This document shows positions 26,656 through 36,051 of a stretch of DNA of 64,000 nt, piece by piece. The stretch covers positions 124,001-188,000 of the forward strand of contig NZ_JAPYZV010000007.1 of the NCBI RefSeq assembly GCF_027812955.1, written 5' to 3'. The number at the start of each line of letters is the position of its first letter. Positions within the stretch are counted from its first letter, which is position 1. The notes below the pieces were generated by a model, which worked only from the letters and a program-made list of their open reading frames with translations, was not told the DNA's origin and did not search any database. A program made the position numbers and the translations under genes. The stretch is from Pedococcus sp. 5OH_020 (GTDB lineage: Bacteria > Actinomycetota > Actinomycetes > Actinomycetales > Dermatophilaceae).

Positions 26656-27324
26656 CTAGCGGCTCGCCCAGAGCAGACCGCGCTCAGTCAGGGTGCGAAC
26701 CTGCGGCACGTCCAGGTCCGTGGGGGAGTGGCCGATCGTCGACACGAACACCCTGCCGAGACCCCACTGGCGGGTCCAGACGGTGGGGAACACCATGTCC
26801 TGGTTCCACTCAGCGCCGTCGCCACCGAGGATGCGCGTGGTGGCCAGCACGTCGTTCATGGCGTCGGTGAGGATCCAGTACTGCTCGGTCCTCTGCTGCC
26901 AGCAGTCGAGACCGGCCACGATGGGGTGCTCTGACCGCTCCGAGCGGACCGTCACCTCATGGTCGACGATGCCACCAGGGTGCGTCGCGAACTGGCCGCC
27001 GGTGAGCTGCAGGTACTCCGCCGAAGAGCGGAACGCGTCCACGATGCCCCCGTGCCACCCTGCCAGTCCGGTCCCGGCGGCGACCGCCTTCCGCAGCCCA
27101 TCCACCTGTTCGTCGGTGATCTCGCCCATCGTCCAGCACTGGACGACGAGGTCCGTGGCGTCGAGCTGGTCGGCGTCGAGGTAGCTGTCGAGAGTCTCGC
27201 TCACCTCGACGGCGTACCCCTTGCTCTTCAGGAACGGGATGAACCGCTCGGTGCTCTCTGCGGGGTGGTGACCCTCCCAGCCGCCACGCACGACGAGGCA
27301 ACGGCGTTCAGGGGCAAGGGACAT
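26656..27324 (-). CDS. ThuA-like (trehalose-utilisation type) protein
   Basis: 222 residues from the ATG at 27324 (GTGGAGA upstream). GATase-like fold with GGWEGHHPAESTERF, DLVVQCWTMGEIT, GTGLAGWHGGIVDAF and a C-terminal GRVFVSTIGHSPTDL. ThuA proteins act in catabolism of trehalose-type sugars through 3-keto intermediates. The two-gene unit has its own good promoter and lies between the LacI gene and the xylose unit. Confidence 0.85.
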   Translation of the reverse strand: MSLAPERRCLVVRGGWEGHHPAESTERFIPFLKSKGYAVEVSETLDSYLDADQLDATDLVVQCWTMGEITDEQVDGLRKAVAAGTGLAGWHGGIVDAFRSSAEYLQLTGGQFATHPGGIVDHEVTVRSERSEHPIVAGLDCWQQRTEQYWILTDAMNDVLATTRILGGDGAEWNQDMVFPTVWTRQWGLGRVFVSTIGHSPTDLDVPQVRTLTERGLLWASR

Positions 27325-27362
27325 CGGCGTCTCCACTTCCGGGTGCAATTTGTTTGACGGTA

Positions 27363-27390
27363 ATACTAAGTGAGGTGCCGGTGGTGTCAA
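27363..27390 (-). promoter_or_regulatory. Predicted promoter of the ThuA-nucleoside hydrolase unit
   Basis: On the minus strand TTGACA (27385-27390) and TAGTAT (27363-27368) are separated by 16 bases, a near-consensus sigma70 promoter 38 bases before the ThuA start. The A+T-rich stretch between the -10 box and the gene (27342-27366) could hold an operator. Confidence 0.55.
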
Positions 27391-27418
27391 GGACAATGTG
27401 AGCGCAGGGACTGCCGGG

Positions 27419-28669
27419 CTAGGGGAGCCAGGCGGCAGGGTGAGCCAGCACGGCGGACAGCTCCCGGAGGGCGGCGCCGGTTGCACCCGGCGCGGGATCG
27501 TCGCTGGCAGTATGGATCGTCGGGCTGACCCAGCGGGCAGAGAGCGTCCTCGAGCGCAGCTGCACCTCTAGTCCGGGGGCCAGGACGTCGGCGATCTGTC
27601 CAAGGTCCCCACCGAGCACGATGTCCGGGATGTCGAGGACGTTCACCACGCCGGCGAGCGCGATGCCCAAGGCCTTCACCGCCCGCGAGACTGCTCGTTC
27701 AGCGCGCCGTCCGCCAGACCTCGCGGCGTCGCGCAGCTCTGCGGGCGTGCTGCCAGGCGGCAGGCCGGCGGCGGCCAGCAGGGCCCGGCGGCCGGCATAC
27801 TGCTCCAGACAGCCGGTCGCGCCACAGGGGCAGACGGGCCCGTCCGGGTCGACGCAGACGTGCCCGATCTCTCCGGCCCACCCGTGCCTGCCCTGCATCA
27901 CCTGGCCGTCCACGATCGCCGCCCCGCCGATCCCGATCTCCCCCGAGAGGTAGACGAAGTCCCGGAGCGAGCTCGGGCGCCCAGGCGCCATCTCGGCTAC
28001 GGTCCGCGCCGCGAGGTCCGCCTCGTTCCCGACGTTCAGGGTCAGGCCGGCGATCGCCGCCCGGCGGACCAGGTCTGCTGGTCGCACGTCGGCCCAGCCG
28101 AGGTTGGGCGCCAGCAGCAGGCGACCTGTGTCGGCCGAGACGATGCCCGGGAGTGCGAGTCCGGCGCCGACCAGGCGGACGTCACCGGGCACCTCCTTGA
28201 GGGCCTGGGTGCTCAGCGCGGCCAAGCGGGTCAAGGTGGGCGCGGGCTCGCTCGACACGAGATCGGCGTACTCGACGCGCTCTGCGACCACTGTGCCTCG
28301 GAGGTCGACCACGCGTGCGGCGAGATAGGTCGCGTTGACCTGTAACCCCAGGGCAGCCAGCCCGGCACCCGGCACCAGAGGCGTGGCCGGTCGGCCCCGG
28401 CCGGTGGCCTCCGCCTGGCCGAGCTCGGCCAGTACTCCGCCCGCCACCAGGTCGTCGACCAGTCGCGAGACCGTCGACCGGGTCAGCGACGTGCGCCCGG
28501 CGACGCCCGCGCGCGAGAGCGCCGTCGGCGACGCGTACACCGTCCGGACAACCAGCCCGAGGTTGCTCTCTCGAAGACTGGACTGCCGGGCGCTGGTGGA
28601 CTGCGGATCCGAGGGCGTGCGGCTTGGGGGCAGGTGGTTCGAGGCGGTGGTCGGCACGGGCGTCGGCAC
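27419..28669 (-). CDS. xylR: ROK family repressor, probable xylose regulator
   Basis: 416 residues from GTG 28669; AAGAG abuts this codon, so the GTG at 28657 may be the true start. An N-terminal winged helix (RTSLTRSTVSRLVDDLVAGG) precedes a ROK fold with YLSGEIGIGGAAIVDGQ and the zinc motif CPCGATGCLEQ. Divergent from xylA with 67 bases between, where a perfect TTTTGT-N6-ACAAAA dyad overlaps the xylA start site. Position and family make it the likely xylose repressor. Confidence 0.85.
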   Translation of the reverse strand: MPTPVPTTASNHLPPSRTPSDPQSTSARQSSLRESNLGLVVRTVYASPTALSRAGVAGRTSLTRSTVSRLVDDLVAGGVLAELGQAEATGRGRPATPLVPGAGLAALGLQVNATYLAARVVDLRGTVVAERVEYADLVSSEPAPTLTRLAALSTQALKEVPGDVRLVGAGLALPGIVSADTGRLLLAPNLGWADVRPADLVRRAAIAGLTLNVGNEADLAARTVAEMAPGRPSSLRDFVYLSGEIGIGGAAIVDGQVMQGRHGWAGEIGHVCVDPDGPVCPCGATGCLEQYAGRRALLAAAGLPPGSTPAELRDAARSGGRRAERAVSRAVKALGIALAGVVNVLDIPDIVLGGDLGQIADVLAPGLEVQLRSRTLSARWVSPTIHTASDDPAPGATGAALRELSAVLAHPAAWLP

Positions 28670-28672
28670 CTC

Positions 28673-28702
28673 TTGACTCTAGCGCAGCGAGGCCATTATG
28701 TT
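28673..28702 (+). promoter_or_regulatory. Predicted xylA promoter
   Basis: TTGACT (28673-28678) and TATGTT (28697-28702, spacer 18; TTATGT with spacer 17 is the alternative) point toward xylA. The operator dyad begins within the -10 region. Confidence 0.55.
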
Positions 28703-28718
28703 TTGTAGAACAACAAAA
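28701..28718. promoter_or_regulatory. Probable XylR operator
   Basis: A perfect inverted repeat TTTTGT-N6-ACAAAA overlaps the end of the predicted -10 box and the transcription start of xylA. A+T-rich dyads of this kind are typical ROK-family operators, and the ROK gene starts 32 bases away. Confidence 0.7.
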
Positions 28719-28736
28719 TCTCGACAAGGAGTGACC

Positions 28737-29915
28737 GTGGTGCGCCAGCCGACCCCCGAAGACAAGTTCTCGTTCGGCCTCTGGACGGTGGGGTGGACCG
28801 GCATCGACCCGTTCGGATCCGCCAGCCGTCCCAGCCTTGACCCGTGGGAGTACGCCGAGCGGCTCGCCGACCTCGGCGCCTGGGGCGTCACCTTCCACGA
28901 CAACGACGTCTTCCCGTTCGACGCGGACGCGGCGACGAAGGAGAAGATCGTCGACCGGTTCCAGGAGGCCACCGAACAGGCTGGTCTGGTCATCGAGATG
29001 GTCACGACGAACACGTTCAGCCACCCCGTGTTCAAGGACGGTGGGCTGACGTCCAACGACCGGAGCGTGCGCCGGTTCGGTCTGCGCAAGGTGCTTCGGG
29101 CGGTCGACCTGGCGGCAGACATGGGGGCGACCACCTTCGTCATGTGGGGTGGGCGAGAGGGGAGCGAGTATGACGGCTCCAAGGACGTCTTCGCCGCCAT
29201 GGAGCGGTACAAGGAGGGCCTGGACACCGTCGCGGGGTACATCAAGTCCCATGGTTATGACCTTCGGATCGCGCTGGAGCCCAAGCCGAACGAGCCCCGC
29301 GGCGACATCTTCCTGCCTACCGCGGGACATGCTCTGGCGCTGATCGCCGAGCTCGAGCACGGGGACATCGTGGGGCTCAACCCGGAGACCGGCCACGAGC
29401 AGATGGCGAACCTCAACTACACCCACGGGCTGGGACAGGCGCTCTGGAGTGGGAAGCTGTTCCACATCGACCTCAACGGCCAGCGTGGGCTGAAGTACGA
29501 CCAGGACCTGGTCTTCGGCCACGGCGACCTCATCTCGGCCTTCTTCACCGTCGACCTCCTCGAGAACGGGTTCCCGGGCTACCCGGACGGTCCTTCGTAC
29601 ACCGGTCCGAAGCACTTCGACTACAAGCCCTCGCGCACCGAGCATATGGACGGCGTGTGGGAGTCCGCGCGGGCCTGCATGTCGACCTACCTGATGCTCG
29701 CCGAGAAGGCCAAGGCCTTCCGTGCCGATCCGCGGGTCCAGGAGGCCATGACGTACTCGGGGGTCTTCGACCTCGCGCTGCCCACGCTCTCGGAGGGAGA
29801 GACCGTCGAGGACCTGCTTGCCACGGACGACGGCTTCGACCCGGACCGGGCGGCGGAGCGCGACTACGGCTTCGTCCGGCTCCAACAGCTCGCCCTCGAG
29901 CACCTGATCGGCTGA
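28737..29915 (+). CDS. xylA: Xylose isomerase
   Basis: 392 residues from GTG 28737, six bases after AAGGAG; the GTG at 28731 touches the ribosome site and is too close. The start [17 protein letters not shown] is the one seen in actinobacterial (class I) xylose isomerases. FHDNDVFPF holds the catalytic His, [24 protein letters not shown] and [16 protein letters not shown] the metal ligands. Converts D-xylose to D-xylulose (and glucose to fructose) in the cytoplasm. Nine bases before xylB. Confidence 0.97.
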   Translation: MVRQPTPEDKFSFGLWTVGWTGIDPFGSASRPSLDPWEYAERLADLGAWGVTFHDNDVFPFDADAATKEKIVDRFQEATEQAGLVIEMVTTNTFSHPVFKDGGLTSNDRSVRRFGLRKVLRAVDLAADMGATTFVMWGGREGSEYDGSKDVFAAMERYKEGLDTVAGYIKSHGYDLRIALEPKPNEPRGDIFLPTAGHALALIAELEHGDIVGLNPETGHEQMANLNYTHGLGQALWSGKLFHIDLNGQRGLKYDQDLVFGHGDLISAFFTVDLLENGFPGYPDGPSYTGPKHFDYKPSRTEHMDGVWESARACMSTYLMLAEKAKAFRADPRVQEAMTYSGVFDLALPTLSEGETVEDLLATDDGFDPDRAAERDYGFVRLQQLALEHLIG

Positions 29916-29924
29916 GCGGCAGCC

Positions 29925-31364
29925 ATGGACCTCGTGGCGGGCATCGACTCCTCGACGCAGTCCTGCAAGGTTGTCATCCGGGAGGCCGCGTCCGGCCGGC
30001 TGGTCCGCCAAGGCAGGGCTCAGCATCCGGAGGGCACCGAGGTGGACCCGGAGCTCTGGTGGGACGCGTTGCGGGAGGCAGTGGCGCAGGCAGGGGGGCT
30101 GGACGACGTCGCGGCCGTGGCGGTCGCTGGACAGCAGCACGGGATGGTCTGTCTCGATGCGGGCGGCGCGGTCATCCGGCCTGCGCTGCTCTGGAACGAC
30201 ACTCGGTCGGCGCAGGCGGCCACCGACCTCGTCCTCGAGCTGGGGAGCGGTGACGCGCAGCAGGGCGCGAAACGCTGGGTGGACGCCGTGGGCTCCGTCC
30301 CGGTGGCGGCGCTGACCGTCGCGAAACTGCGTTGGCTCGTGGAGCACGAGCCCGACCACGCGGAAGCCGTTGCGGCCGTGGCACTGCCGCACGACTGGCT
30401 GACGTGGCGTCTCAGCGGCGCGACGTCACTGGACACCCTCGTGACGGACCGCTCCGACGCCTCGGGGACGGGTTACTTCGACGCGGTGGAGAACGAGTAC
30501 CGGTATGACCTGCTCGGCCTGGCGCTGCGACGCGACCCGGACCGCGCACGGCAGGTGGTGCTTCCGCGGGTGGCCGCTCCGCACGAGGTGGCGGCCACCG
30601 GTGACCCGGCCCTCGGCTACGGGCATGTGCGGCTGGGGCCGGGATGTGGCGACAACGCCGGGGCCGCGCTCGGGCTCCTGCTGCGCCCTGGCGACACGTC
30701 CGTGTCCCTGGGCACCTCAGGCGTCGTGGCTTCCGTGTCGGAGAACGGAACTGCGGACCCGTCGGGCCTGGTAGCCGGGTTCGCGGATGCCACTGGTCAT
30801 TACCTTCCACTGGCCTGCACGCTGAACGCGTCGCGGGTGCTCGACGCGACGGCAAGGGTACTGGGCGTCGACCACGAGGAGCTGAGCGAGCTCGCGCTGG
30901 CCGCCGAGCCGGGCGCGCACGGGCTCGTGCATGTTCCCTACCTCGAGGGGGAGCGCACGCCGAACCTGCCCACGGCCACTGGGTCCCTGCACGGAATGAC
31001 GCTCGCGTCGATGACGAGGCAGAACGTCGCTCGCGCGGCGGTGGAGGGCATGCTGTGCCTGATGGCCGACGGCATCGAGGCGGTACGGCGACAGGGGGCC
31101 AGCGTCGACCGCGTGACCTTGGTGGGCGGGGCTGCCCGGTCCACCGCCGTGCGCGCAGTCGCCCCCGCGGTGCTCGGCGTCCCGGTCATGGTGCCGGCCC
31201 CTGGGGAGTACGTCGCGGACGGAGCCGCTCGTCAGGCAGCCTGGGTGTTGTGCCAGGGCGCAGAGCCGCCCCAGTGGTCCTCGGGTGAGAGCGAGCTCCA
31301 TACCGCTGAGCCGACCCCGGAGGTCCTGGAGCGTTACCACGCGGCGGCTTCGTTGATCTCCTGA
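29925..31364 (+). CDS. xylB: Xylulokinase
   Basis: 479 residues, FGGY kinase fold. N-terminal phosphate loop [14 protein letters not shown], substrate segment [13 protein letters not shown] with PALLWNDTR, catalytic Asp in [13 protein letters not shown], and C-terminal FGGY signature region [20 protein letters not shown]. Phosphorylates D-xylulose to xylulose 5-phosphate for the pentose phosphate pathway. Follows xylA by nine bases, so both are under the TTTTGT-N6-ACAAAA operator. Confidence 0.95.
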   Translation: MDLVAGIDSSTQSCKVVIREAASGRLVRQGRAQHPEGTEVDPELWWDALREAVAQAGGLDDVAAVAVAGQQHGMVCLDAGGAVIRPALLWNDTRSAQAATDLVLELGSGDAQQGAKRWVDAVGSVPVAALTVAKLRWLVEHEPDHAEAVAAVALPHDWLTWRLSGATSLDTLVTDRSDASGTGYFDAVENEYRYDLLGLALRRDPDRARQVVLPRVAAPHEVAATGDPALGYGHVRLGPGCGDNAGAALGLLLRPGDTSVSLGTSGVVASVSENGTADPSGLVAGFADATGHYLPLACTLNASRVLDATARVLGVDHEELSELALAAEPGAHGLVHVPYLEGERTPNLPTATGSLHGMTLASMTRQNVARAAVEGMLCLMADGIEAVRRQGASVDRVTLVGGAARSTAVRAVAPAVLGVPVMVPAPGEYVADGAARQAAWVLCQGAEPPQWSSGESELHTAEPTPEVLERYHAAASLIS

Positions 31365-31547
31365 ACGTTCCGCATGGCCGTTCGAGGCCCGCCGCAGAGC
31401 TGGCTCGCCGGTGGGCCACCTGTCCGTCGCCATCAAGCACTCGCTCGTTGACGTCCCTCTCGCATCGTGGGAGCGTCGGTCCATGATCCGGCAGGACCGG
31501 GCTTGCCCGGCGCCGCACCCCTCCCCCGCTGCGGACTGCTGCCCCAC

Positions 31548-32498
31548 GTGACCGTGAGCAGCGCTCTGTCCCCCGACCCCGCGACGCAGGAACAGCTGCA
31601 GGCGGTGGAGGGGGCTGTCGCACCCATCGACTGGTACTTCCTGACCCTGTTCAACTTCCAACCCGACGTCGAGGTGCCCTGGGAGGGGTCGTCGCAGCCC
31701 TTCGTCTTCCATCTTGCCGACATCGCGCCCGCCTTGGCGTCGACCGTCGCGGTCGCGCAGCAGCACATCGTCGGCTGGCTGCAGTCTCCGGGCCCTGAGC
31801 ACCCAGAGCCCGGTGTTCGCGACGCCCTGCAGTCGGGGCTGTTCAACAGCTACGTCAATACCGCCCACTCGTTCACCAGTACCGCCGACCTGGTCCAAGG
31901 GCTGCTCAGCGCGGTGTCCGCGTCCGGCGCCACCGAACAGCAGCTGGCGCAGGCCAGCTCGCAGTTCGCCACCCTGCAGAACCTGGTCGACGGTGCGGTG
32001 ACGGAGGTCGGCGCTGCACAGGCGGCTTTCGCGGACTTCGCCCAGATCATCCTGGCGGACGTGGCTGCCCTCGATGCGGGAGCAGGCTCCGTGCAGGCGG
32101 CCACCGACGGTTTCAGTGAGTGGTTCCAGAACGAGCTCGCGCACCTGCAGTCCTCGCCGCTGACGATCGGCGCCGACCTCAAGCTGCTCCAGGACTACGC
32201 GGCCGCGTACCACCAGTCCCTCACCACACTGCAGGCCGAGCTGCAGCAGGGCATAGAGGCCGCTGGACCGGCAGCCGCCGCGATGCCGCAGGTGGCCGAG
32301 CAATGGGCGACCCTGCATCAGACCACAGCGCATGTCGCCCAGCAGATCGCCACTGCCTCCGCGCAGTCGTTGACCTCAGACCTCACGCAGCTGGACATCG
32401 CCGTGGCGGCCGACGAGTGGGCGAGCATCCAACAGCTGGCACAAGCGGTCCTCACGACCATGGGGGCCTTCCCCGTCCCGCGGCCAGGAGGGCAGTGA
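31548..32498 (+). CDS. Putative alpha-pore-forming toxin component A (HBL/NHE-like)
   Basis: 316 residues if it starts at GTG 31548; there is no clear ribosome site, so the start is uncertain. The protein is almost wholly helical, rich in Ala/Gln heptads, without a signal peptide or hydrophobic hairpin. Its end, ADEWASIQQLAQAVL, matches the ends of the next two proteins (AQAWDALAALAQRLL and VEEWTTLVEFATALE), and a VGWLQ element corresponds to their W-containing helix. First of three adjacent genes; its stop overlaps the next start by one base. In HBL/NHE-type tripartite toxins one component lacks the membrane hairpin, and this would be that subunit. Family assignment is inferred from architecture. 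Confidence 0.6.
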   Translation: MTVSSALSPDPATQEQLQAVEGAVAPIDWYFLTLFNFQPDVEVPWEGSSQPFVFHLADIAPALASTVAVAQQHIVGWLQSPGPEHPEPGVRDALQSGLFNSYVNTAHSFTSTADLVQGLLSAVSASGATEQQLAQASSQFATLQNLVDGAVTEVGAAQAAFADFAQIILADVAALDAGAGSVQAATDGFSEWFQNELAHLQSSPLTIGADLKLLQDYAAAYHQSLTTLQAELQQGIEAAGPAAAAMPQVAEQWATLHQTTAHVAQQIATASAQSLTSDLTQLDIAVAADEWASIQQLAQAVLTTMGAFPVPRPGGQ

Positions 32499-33562
32499 TG
32501 CAGCTCAGCCCGGACGCCAGTGAGGCGTCGAACCTGCTCACGGGAGTCGCGAACACGTGGGCGCGGCTGTTCGCCTATGTGGGCTCGATCCAGTCGGCAC
32601 AGTTCCAGGACCTTGACCCCGCGCCCGCCTGGCTGGAGCAGGCCCGGGCTGCGCTCGCGGCCAACGTGGCCGCCGGCGAGCAGTGGCTCGATCACGCACC
32701 GGCAGCCACTGCCGCCATCGTGTCGCCGTTCCTGAACTACGCGGCAACCTTTCGGGCGTTCCACGCGGGGACTCCCGTGGTGTCGCGGGCGATCGCCGAG
32801 CAGCTCGCCGAGGATCTCGGCGGCTTGGTCGACCAGCTTGACGGTGCGCTCGACGCCATCGCATCCGGGCAGGAGGTCATCGAGGGGCTGGCCGGCTCGT
32901 GGGCGGACGCGCACCAGCTGATGCTGGCAGCGGCGGCCGCTGCCGCGGCGGCGCACGAGCAGGAGCATGAGGCACTCGACGAGACCGCGGCCAAGATCGC
33001 CGAGCTCGAGGAGCGGCTCAGCGGACTGGGCGAGAACATGCGTTCCTCCGACCTGGCAGTCGGGCGCACCTTCACCGAGACCCAGGTCGAGCTCGTGGTC
33101 GCCATCGCGATTGGAGAGGTGGAGATCCCCTTCGTGGGCATCGGGCTGGCGGTGCTGTCCGTCCTGATCGACATGGGCGAGATGATCGCGAACAGTCGCG
33201 AGATCGACGAGGCCCTGACCGAGCTCTACGAGGCGCTGGTCGCCGAGTCCGCCGAGCTCCAGGCGGTCAGCGCACTGCACACAGTGCTCGCGGTACTCCA
33301 GCGGATCGATGACCAGTACCTGCTGGCCGGCCAGCCTGGTCGCGAGCTTCAGCTGCTGTGGGAGGCGGAGCGCGACAAGGTGCAGAGGGTGCAGGAGGGG
33401 CTGCGCGCCGGCGCCGACCCGGCACAGATGCCGGATCTGGTGAACCTGTCAGCGGCCGCGCAGGCCTGGGACGCTCTTGCGGCGCTGGCGCAGCGACTGC
33501 TGGACCTGCAGACCGTGAGCGGTACGACCATCCGCCTGACTCCGCACCCTGCCGGCGCCTGA
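32498..33562 (+). CDS. Putative alpha-pore-forming toxin component B (HBL/NHE-like)
   Basis: 354 residues from the ATG at 32498 (AGGAGGG upstream, overlapping the previous stop). Long helices, a poly-Ala run at ~143-152, a coiled-coil-like AKIAELEERLSGLGE, then one moderately hydrophobic stretch at ~197-226 (VELVVAIAIGEVEIPFVGIG), then more helices. N-terminal DPAPAWLEQARAALAANVAA closely parallels DPAPAWFDALSANLDVAKGH in the third protein. This head-hairpin-tail plan is that of HBL/NHE/ClyA-type toxins. No signal peptide is visible. Confidence 0.65.
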   Translation: MQLSPDASEASNLLTGVANTWARLFAYVGSIQSAQFQDLDPAPAWLEQARAALAANVAAGEQWLDHAPAATAAIVSPFLNYAATFRAFHAGTPVVSRAIAEQLAEDLGGLVDQLDGALDAIASGQEVIEGLAGSWADAHQLMLAAAAAAAAAHEQEHEALDETAAKIAELEERLSGLGENMRSSDLAVGRTFTETQVELVVAIAIGEVEIPFVGIGLAVLSVLIDMGEMIANSREIDEALTELYEALVAESAELQAVSALHTVLAVLQRIDDQYLLAGQPGRELQLLWEAERDKVQRVQEGLRAGADPAQMPDLVNLSAAAQAWDALAALAQRLLDLQTVSGTTIRLTPHPAGA

Positions 33563-33607
33563 CCGGCGGTCAATCGAGCTTCCCGAGACCAGAAGAGGAG
33601 CAGGTCC

Positions 33608-34735
33608 ATGACAACGACCCCCACCGGTTCGAGCCCGGCGAGCGGTGTCTCATCCGGCGACGCCAAGCAGGCGATCGCGTCGGGCATAGCGAACATGCAT
33701 ATCGTGACGGCGTACGCGCTGGCCGTGCAGCATACCGAGATTCACCCGGCCACCGATCCGGCCCCGGCGTGGTTCGACGCGCTGTCGGCGAACCTCGACG
33801 TCGCCAAGGGCCATGCACAGAGGTGGATCGACCTCGTCCCGGAGCTCACCGCGACGATCCCTTCGGCCGTCATCGACTACGGGAGTGAGTTCAAGGCCGC
33901 CGCAGACCTGATCCTGGAGCTTCTTCAGCAGGCGCAGGGACTGGCGCCCAACAGCGCTCAGTACAAGGCTTTGGTGACGAAGACCATCGACTACCTGACG
34001 GCCCTGCGCGGGGAGCTCACGACGATCGACGGGGCTCTGGACAGCGCTGGCAAGCAGCTCGACGCCTTCCAGGCCGCCGCGGAGGCCGACTTCACCAGTC
34101 TTACCGACGGCGTGGACTCCATCCAGACCGCGGAGGCCGGCCTGGCGGTGCAGATCGCCAAGGCGAAGGCCGACATCGAGGTGCTCAACGCGAAGATCGC
34201 CTCCGAGAACTCGCTCCTGACCGATTCCCTCATCGGCCTCGGTCTCGGGCTGCTTGTCCTGATCGCTGGGATCGCCCTGGCGGTCGTCACCTTCGGTCTC
34301 GGCGTGGTCGTCGCCGTCGGCGGCGGTCTGGTGACGCTGGCGGGAGCCGGCACCGCAACCGCCATGGGGGTGCTCATCAAGCAGCAGCACGAGCAGATCG
34401 CACGCGACCAGGTCGACCTGGACAACGAGGGCCGCCAGATCGTGGTCCTCAGTGCGCTGAACACCTCCGTCCAGAACCTGCGCGACCAGAACACCGCCGC
34501 GCAGCAGGCCTTGACGCACATCCGGGAAATGTGGACGACGTTCGACAAGACGCTGGAGCACATCGTCGACCTGGTGGGCAAGGCGGAAGACCCGCTCAAC
34601 ACGGTGCTCGACGAGCTGTGGGTCAGGTCTGCGGTCGAGGAATGGACCACCTTGGTGGAGTTCGCGACCGCACTGGAGGGTATGGCCGTGACGCAGCAGA
34701 ACCAGGGGATGGTGCCGCTGCCGGCCGTCAGCTGA
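33608..34735 (+). CDS. Putative alpha-pore-forming toxin component C with hydrophobic hairpin
   Basis: 375 residues, ATG with AAGAGGAG upstream. Helical residues 15-200 lead into a long hydrophobic hairpin at ~204-256 (LIGLGLGLLVLIAGIALAVV, then GLGVVVAVGGGLVTLAG), followed by helices 257-360. This is the layout of the NheB/HblB membrane-inserting subunit. Shared DPAPAW and final W-containing helix show homology with the two preceding proteins. Likely the pore-forming component of a three-part toxin; targets unknown. An intracellular or immunity role cannot be excluded because there is no export signal. Confidence 0.7.
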   Translation: MTTTPTGSSPASGVSSGDAKQAIASGIANMHIVTAYALAVQHTEIHPATDPAPAWFDALSANLDVAKGHAQRWIDLVPELTATIPSAVIDYGSEFKAAADLILELLQQAQGLAPNSAQYKALVTKTIDYLTALRGELTTIDGALDSAGKQLDAFQAAAEADFTSLTDGVDSIQTAEAGLAVQIAKAKADIEVLNAKIASENSLLTDSLIGLGLGLLVLIAGIALAVVTFGLGVVVAVGGGLVTLAGAGTATAMGVLIKQQHEQIARDQVDLDNEGRQIVVLSALNTSVQNLRDQNTAAQQALTHIREMWTTFDKTLEHIVDLVGKAEDPLNTVLDELWVRSAVEEWTTLVEFATALEGMAVTQQNQGMVPLPAVS

Positions 34736-34922
34736 GCATCGGCGATCTCGTCGACAACACGCCCCTGGTGTCTGACGACCTCGTAGGTCGCCCACCATTG
34801 GGGCGCCCTGCTGCCACGGCGGGGGTGGCGATTCAAGGCGAGCACCGGGTTGCTGGGGTAACCGACCGTTGCAGGAGAGTGAGCAGGTCGCACCAGGGGG
34901 CGATGGGTGCCAGGGTGTGACG

Positions 34923-35312
34923 ATGGCAGAGCGCAACGTCCTGGGCGGCGAGCTGGAACCTTGCGGCACCGAGCCGATGACAGGGTTCTTCCGAGACGGC
35001 TGCTGCCGGACCGGGCCTGAGGACCTTGGCAGCCATACCATCTGCGCGGTCGTGACGGCCGGCTTCCTGGAGCACCAGCTCGGCATCGGTAACGACCTGT
35101 CGACGCCGCGGCCGGAGTACGCCTTTCCCGGCCTGCAGCCGGGGGACCGCTGGTGCGTGACGGCACTCAACTGGGTGCGGGCCTATCGGGACGACGTGGC
35201 TGCACCGGTGGTACTGGCCGCGACGCATGAGGCGGTGCTGCAGATCGTGCCGCTGGCAGTGTTGCAGCAGCACGCGGTCGACGTCCCAGCCGATCCGCGT
35301 TCCCTGGAGTGA
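34923..35312 (+). CDS. DUF2237 family protein
   Basis: 129 residues from the ATG at 34923. RNVLGGELEPCGTEPMTGFF, RDGCCRTGPEDLGSHTICAV, GNDLSTPRPEYAFPGLQPGD and PVVLAATHEAVLQIVPL are the conserved blocks of DUF2237, a small cytosolic family with conserved Cys residues and no known function. It is a widespread housekeeping-type gene lying after the toxin operon; no link between them is visible. Confidence 0.9.
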   Translation: MAERNVLGGELEPCGTEPMTGFFRDGCCRTGPEDLGSHTICAVVTAGFLEHQLGIGNDLSTPRPEYAFPGLQPGDRWCVTALNWVRAYRDDVAAPVVLAATHEAVLQIVPLAVLQQHAVDVPADPRSLE

Positions 35313-35727
35313 CCCCGATGGACCCGGGCGCCGACGCCGGATTCGGCACGCTTGGCCCGTGACCCCTCACGTGGTCCCCGCGCGCGGACCACGTGCCACG
35401 TTGAGGTCACGAACCGAGCGGGCGGCTGCCGCCCCCAGCTCGTGCCCCAGTGGCATCGTCCCGTCGCTCACGTGCTCCTGGGCCGAGCCTCCTGCATCAC
35501 CATCACCATCTACCGAGTGCAGGATCCCGCTCATCCGGTCTTCTCCACCGGTGGCCAAACGCTCAAGGGGGGCAACATCACCGTCCACTGAACGTGGACA
35601 CCGGACCCGTGCCGTCGGCGTTGTCCTGCGGGCAGCCCTGACTGACCAGGGAGCTGCTGGTCCTACCGTGCGTCTACGGCATTCACCCCAGAGGGGCGTC
35701 CGGAGTGGCGCCTCCGCCTCGACGGTC
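35313..35727. other. Region without a convincing gene
   Basis: No frame is convincing across this stretch. One plus-strand segment (about 35490-35591, reading SCITITIYRVQDPAHPVFST and ending at a TGA) looks protein-like, but the sequence before it in the same frame does not, so it may be a gene remnant. Confidence 0.4.
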
Positions 35728-36051
35728 TCAGCGCCGCGGGTCATACTCGAGGTGGCGGGCGAGGCGGTATAGATCCCAGCGGTGATGCTCTTGGGTGCAC
35801 GGCGCCCAGGGCTGTTGGCGAGCTAAGTCGGTGGGGTGATGGTCCCCGGGCAGCACGACCGCTCCCGTCCAGCAGCCGTAAGCTGGCGCGGGCCGGACTC
35901 TGCTGTTGGTCACGCCCAGCATGGCCGGTTGGGCAGGCCCCCCGTGTGGTTGGGAGGCCGGCGCGGTCACGGCGAGTGCGAGAATCCCGACTACCGCGAC
36001 CGCCGCAACAACGCTTGTCTTCGCTGCCACGCACAGGAGATGCACTGTCAT
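35728..36051 (-). CDS. Small predicted exported protein, function unknown
   Basis: 107 residues from the ATG at 36051, chosen because AAGGGA lies nine bases upstream. The N-terminus is a signal peptide (Lys near residue 11, then VVAAVAVVGILALAVTAPAS). The mature part is short, Pro/His-rich with two Cys (YGCWTGAV and WAPCTQEHH). No family recognised. Confidence 0.5.
   Translation of the reverse strand: MTVHLLCVAAKTSVVAAVAVVGILALAVTAPASQPHGGPAQPAMLGVTNSRVRPAPAYGCWTGAVVLPGDHHPTDLARQQPWAPCTQEHHRWDLYRLARHLEYDPRR

Noticed and set aside
28182-30392. 736-codon open frame on the minus strand
   Set aside because: It is antisense to xylA and part of xylB and to the ROK gene; its composition is His/Arg/Gly-biased shadow sequence with no domain, while the sense genes are certain.
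35450-35641. Frame with a five-His run resembling a tag
   Set aside because: The His run comes from a CACCATCAC-type repeat in an otherwise meaningless frame; no ribosome site.
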